DNA from: Chromatiales bacterium | Lineage (GTDB): Bacteria; Pseudomonadota; Gammaproteobacteria; SZUA-140 | DNA length: 8,054 nt | Assembly: GCA_031285245.1 (NCBI GenBank) | Contig: JAITWN010000046.1 | Coordinates: forward strand, 1 to 8,054 | Reading direction: 5' to 3' | Shown here: positions 7,501 to 8,054 of the stretch, one piece after another | Layout of the letters: each line of letters begins with the position of its first letter | Position numbering within the stretch: position 1 is the stretch's first letter | Notes under the pieces: generated by a model | What the model was told of the DNA's origin: nothing | The model's database searches: none | What the model saw: only the letters and a program-made list of their open reading frames with translations | Program-made: the position numbers and the translations under genes

Positions 7501-8054
7501 GGACCTGATCCTGATGGATGCCAATATGCCGGTGATGGATGGTTTCACCACCTGCCGCCTTATCAAGCATCAAAAAGCATTGGCTCATATCCCAGTGTTG
7601 ATCGTCACCGGCCTGGAAGATGAAAGTTCAATCGAGCGCGCCTTTGCGGCTGGCGCCACGGACTATGTTTCCAAACCGGTGAATTATTCGGTACTGCGCC
7701 GGCGTATTACGCACCTCATGAGCGCGAGCCGAGCTGAGATGAGGATGAAGCAGCTCGCTTATAACGATTCGCTCACCGGGCTGCCCAATCGCATGCAGTT
7801 CACCAATCACATCAATCACCTGCTCGCTGAAGAGAATCCGCTTGCCGTGATGTTCATTGATGTCGATCGCTTCAAGCTCATCAATGATACCTTGGGTCAT
7901 GATACAGGAGACATGCTGCTCAAGATCGTAGCCGAACGGCTCTTAGGTTGTGTGCGAGAAGATGATCTCGTGGCACGTCTCGGTGGTGATGAATTCACTA
8001 TAGTCACCAAAAACGTCGAATCACGAGAAGTCATCGCGGGCATTGCACGTAAGA
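4598..8054 (+). CDS. Hybrid sensor histidine kinase with phosphorelay and GGDEF diguanylate cyclase (cut by right edge)
   Basis: At least 1152 residues, still open at the right edge. In order: TM1 about 17-37; a periplasmic sensor region 38-184 (possibly CHASE8-like, by eye); TM2 about 185-204; a HAMP-like linker to about 258; HisKA with phospho-His 281 in THELRTPLNG; an HATPase domain with N398, DTGIGIP (431-437) and GGSGLGL (460-466). Then come a degenerate receiver 517-634 with Ala570 at the phospho-acceptor position but the Lys-Pro motif at 618 kept; an intact receiver 659-775 (D708, T739, K761); an Hpt domain with His843 (HTIKGSAGNIG); an intact receiver 926-1043 (D974, K1026); and a GGDEF domain from 1057 (DSLTGLPNR) with GGDEF at 1129-1133 and an RxxD inhibition site at 1120-1123. 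An EAL domain may follow beyond the edge. The likely role is to sense a periplasmic signal and relay phosphate 281 to 708 to 843 to 974, switching cyclic-di-GMP synthesis. The TTG start has a good ribosome binding site. Confidence 0.93.
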   Translation, partial: MRIGKLRWQNLGFRQQLIFSFCIGVVIAGMISAAAISTLSKAAMNDRFMLDGEKVVQSLAVQSTLSLLYESADNVNDYAETLLSSPDIIGVAVIDLAGMPLLSIGTASDKQIDVSSLSRQQITKIESRSDWQFIAPVYTNPLLENSTDSPFTLNPVFPELIGYVQVIKDKKILHKVTNDILKSNFLINILLCASLLGLMMFITGRVSRPINLLAQTMRQGISGRSHVRVMVSGPRDIAEMQNVFNQMMEVLEACELELKKTRDAALESARIKGEFAFIVTHELRTPLNGVLGMLEILQNMELTEKQKNYVGIAKESGESLLELVNDILDFSRYEAGKMDASAQDFDLRCMLDNIIGLAGGKINSENVDIGFFLSADVPRALNADASRLKQVLLNLVGNAAKFTKQGEISISAERTQHIVGDGFFLRFEVSDTGIGIPEQVHAQIFEPFQQADASTTRSYGGSGLGLAICKQIVEAHGGEIGLRSTLGEGSTFWFTFPVSSAAQAVSPIVVADHALQGQRVLMAEPSAVIRKHVTQICEDWGVQVKTAVTLQQMLDMLASADHPFDLVLVAAGMKGPQGKTLESLLAIEPLLFHTPLIILGQMAAAEEHHAKIRAVVDKPIRVALLHKALTDSLGAEAAPVAQASAVQGATDETKGRISNVLVVEDNRANQIVVSSMLERLGLCATIASNGIEALALIEKHRFDVILMDCNMPEMDGIETTHRIRNLPSDAAHTPIIAMTANAAEIYMERCLAAGMNDCISKPTKLSVLQDKLLSGTLPSIQAVPNSDEEPALDEEVLEELKTAIGDALPRLLTVFAEDLSVYLEKMRQALNEGMASQIHSIAHTIKGSAGNIGAKRVAEVCKRIETAVHGADLGAVRALYTLVVSESERLIALIKQRIEVMTQEESHDELAKSASVQKEQAVASSILIVDDDRSTRMSMRDILKQEGYQIIEAEDGKNALELCGAHPPDLILMDANMPVMDGFTTCRLIKHQKALAHIPVLIVTGLEDESSIERAFAAGATDYVSKPVNYSVLRRRITHLMSASRAEMRMKQLAYNDSLTGLPNRMQFTNHINHLLAEENPLAVMFIDVDRFKLINDTLGHDTGDMLLKIVAERLLGCVREDDLVARLGGDEFTIVTKNVESREVIAGIARK

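Overview
The window reads as ordinary proteobacterial chromosome (roughly 50-55% GC by eye, a Gram-negative envelope with a TonB-dependent receptor, and signalling domains typical of Gamma- and Betaproteobacteria). I cannot assign a genus. All five supported genes are on the + strand. There are no RNA genes, insertion sequences, CRISPR arrays or other mobile elements that I can see.

Left part (1-1281): two adjacent, translationally coupled genes, the first cut by the window edge, both of the citrate synthase / citryl-CoA lyase fold. They align with each other over their C-terminal halves. By eye both have lost residues normally needed for citrate synthase chemistry, so they may form a divergent heteromeric pair rather than a true citrate synthase.

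Right part (1374-8054): a three-gene array that looks like one functional unit spanning the cell envelope. It holds an outer-membrane TonB-dependent receptor (1374-3458), a periplasmic ABC-type substrate-binding protein with no permease or ATPase beside it (3604-4587), and a very large inner-membrane hybrid histidine kinase ending in a GGDEF domain (4598 to beyond the right edge). The kinase carries its own phosphorelay (kinase, degenerate receiver, receiver, Hpt, receiver) feeding a diguanylate cyclase with an intact GGDEF motif and an apparent product-inhibition site.

The simplest reading is that the receptor brings a ligand into the periplasm, the binding protein captures it, and the kinase/cyclase senses this and changes cyclic-di-GMP. 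The ligand is not identifiable from sequence. The 145-base gap between receptor and binding protein has two hairpins and a strong ribosome binding site. The binding protein and the kinase genes both appear to start at TTG.
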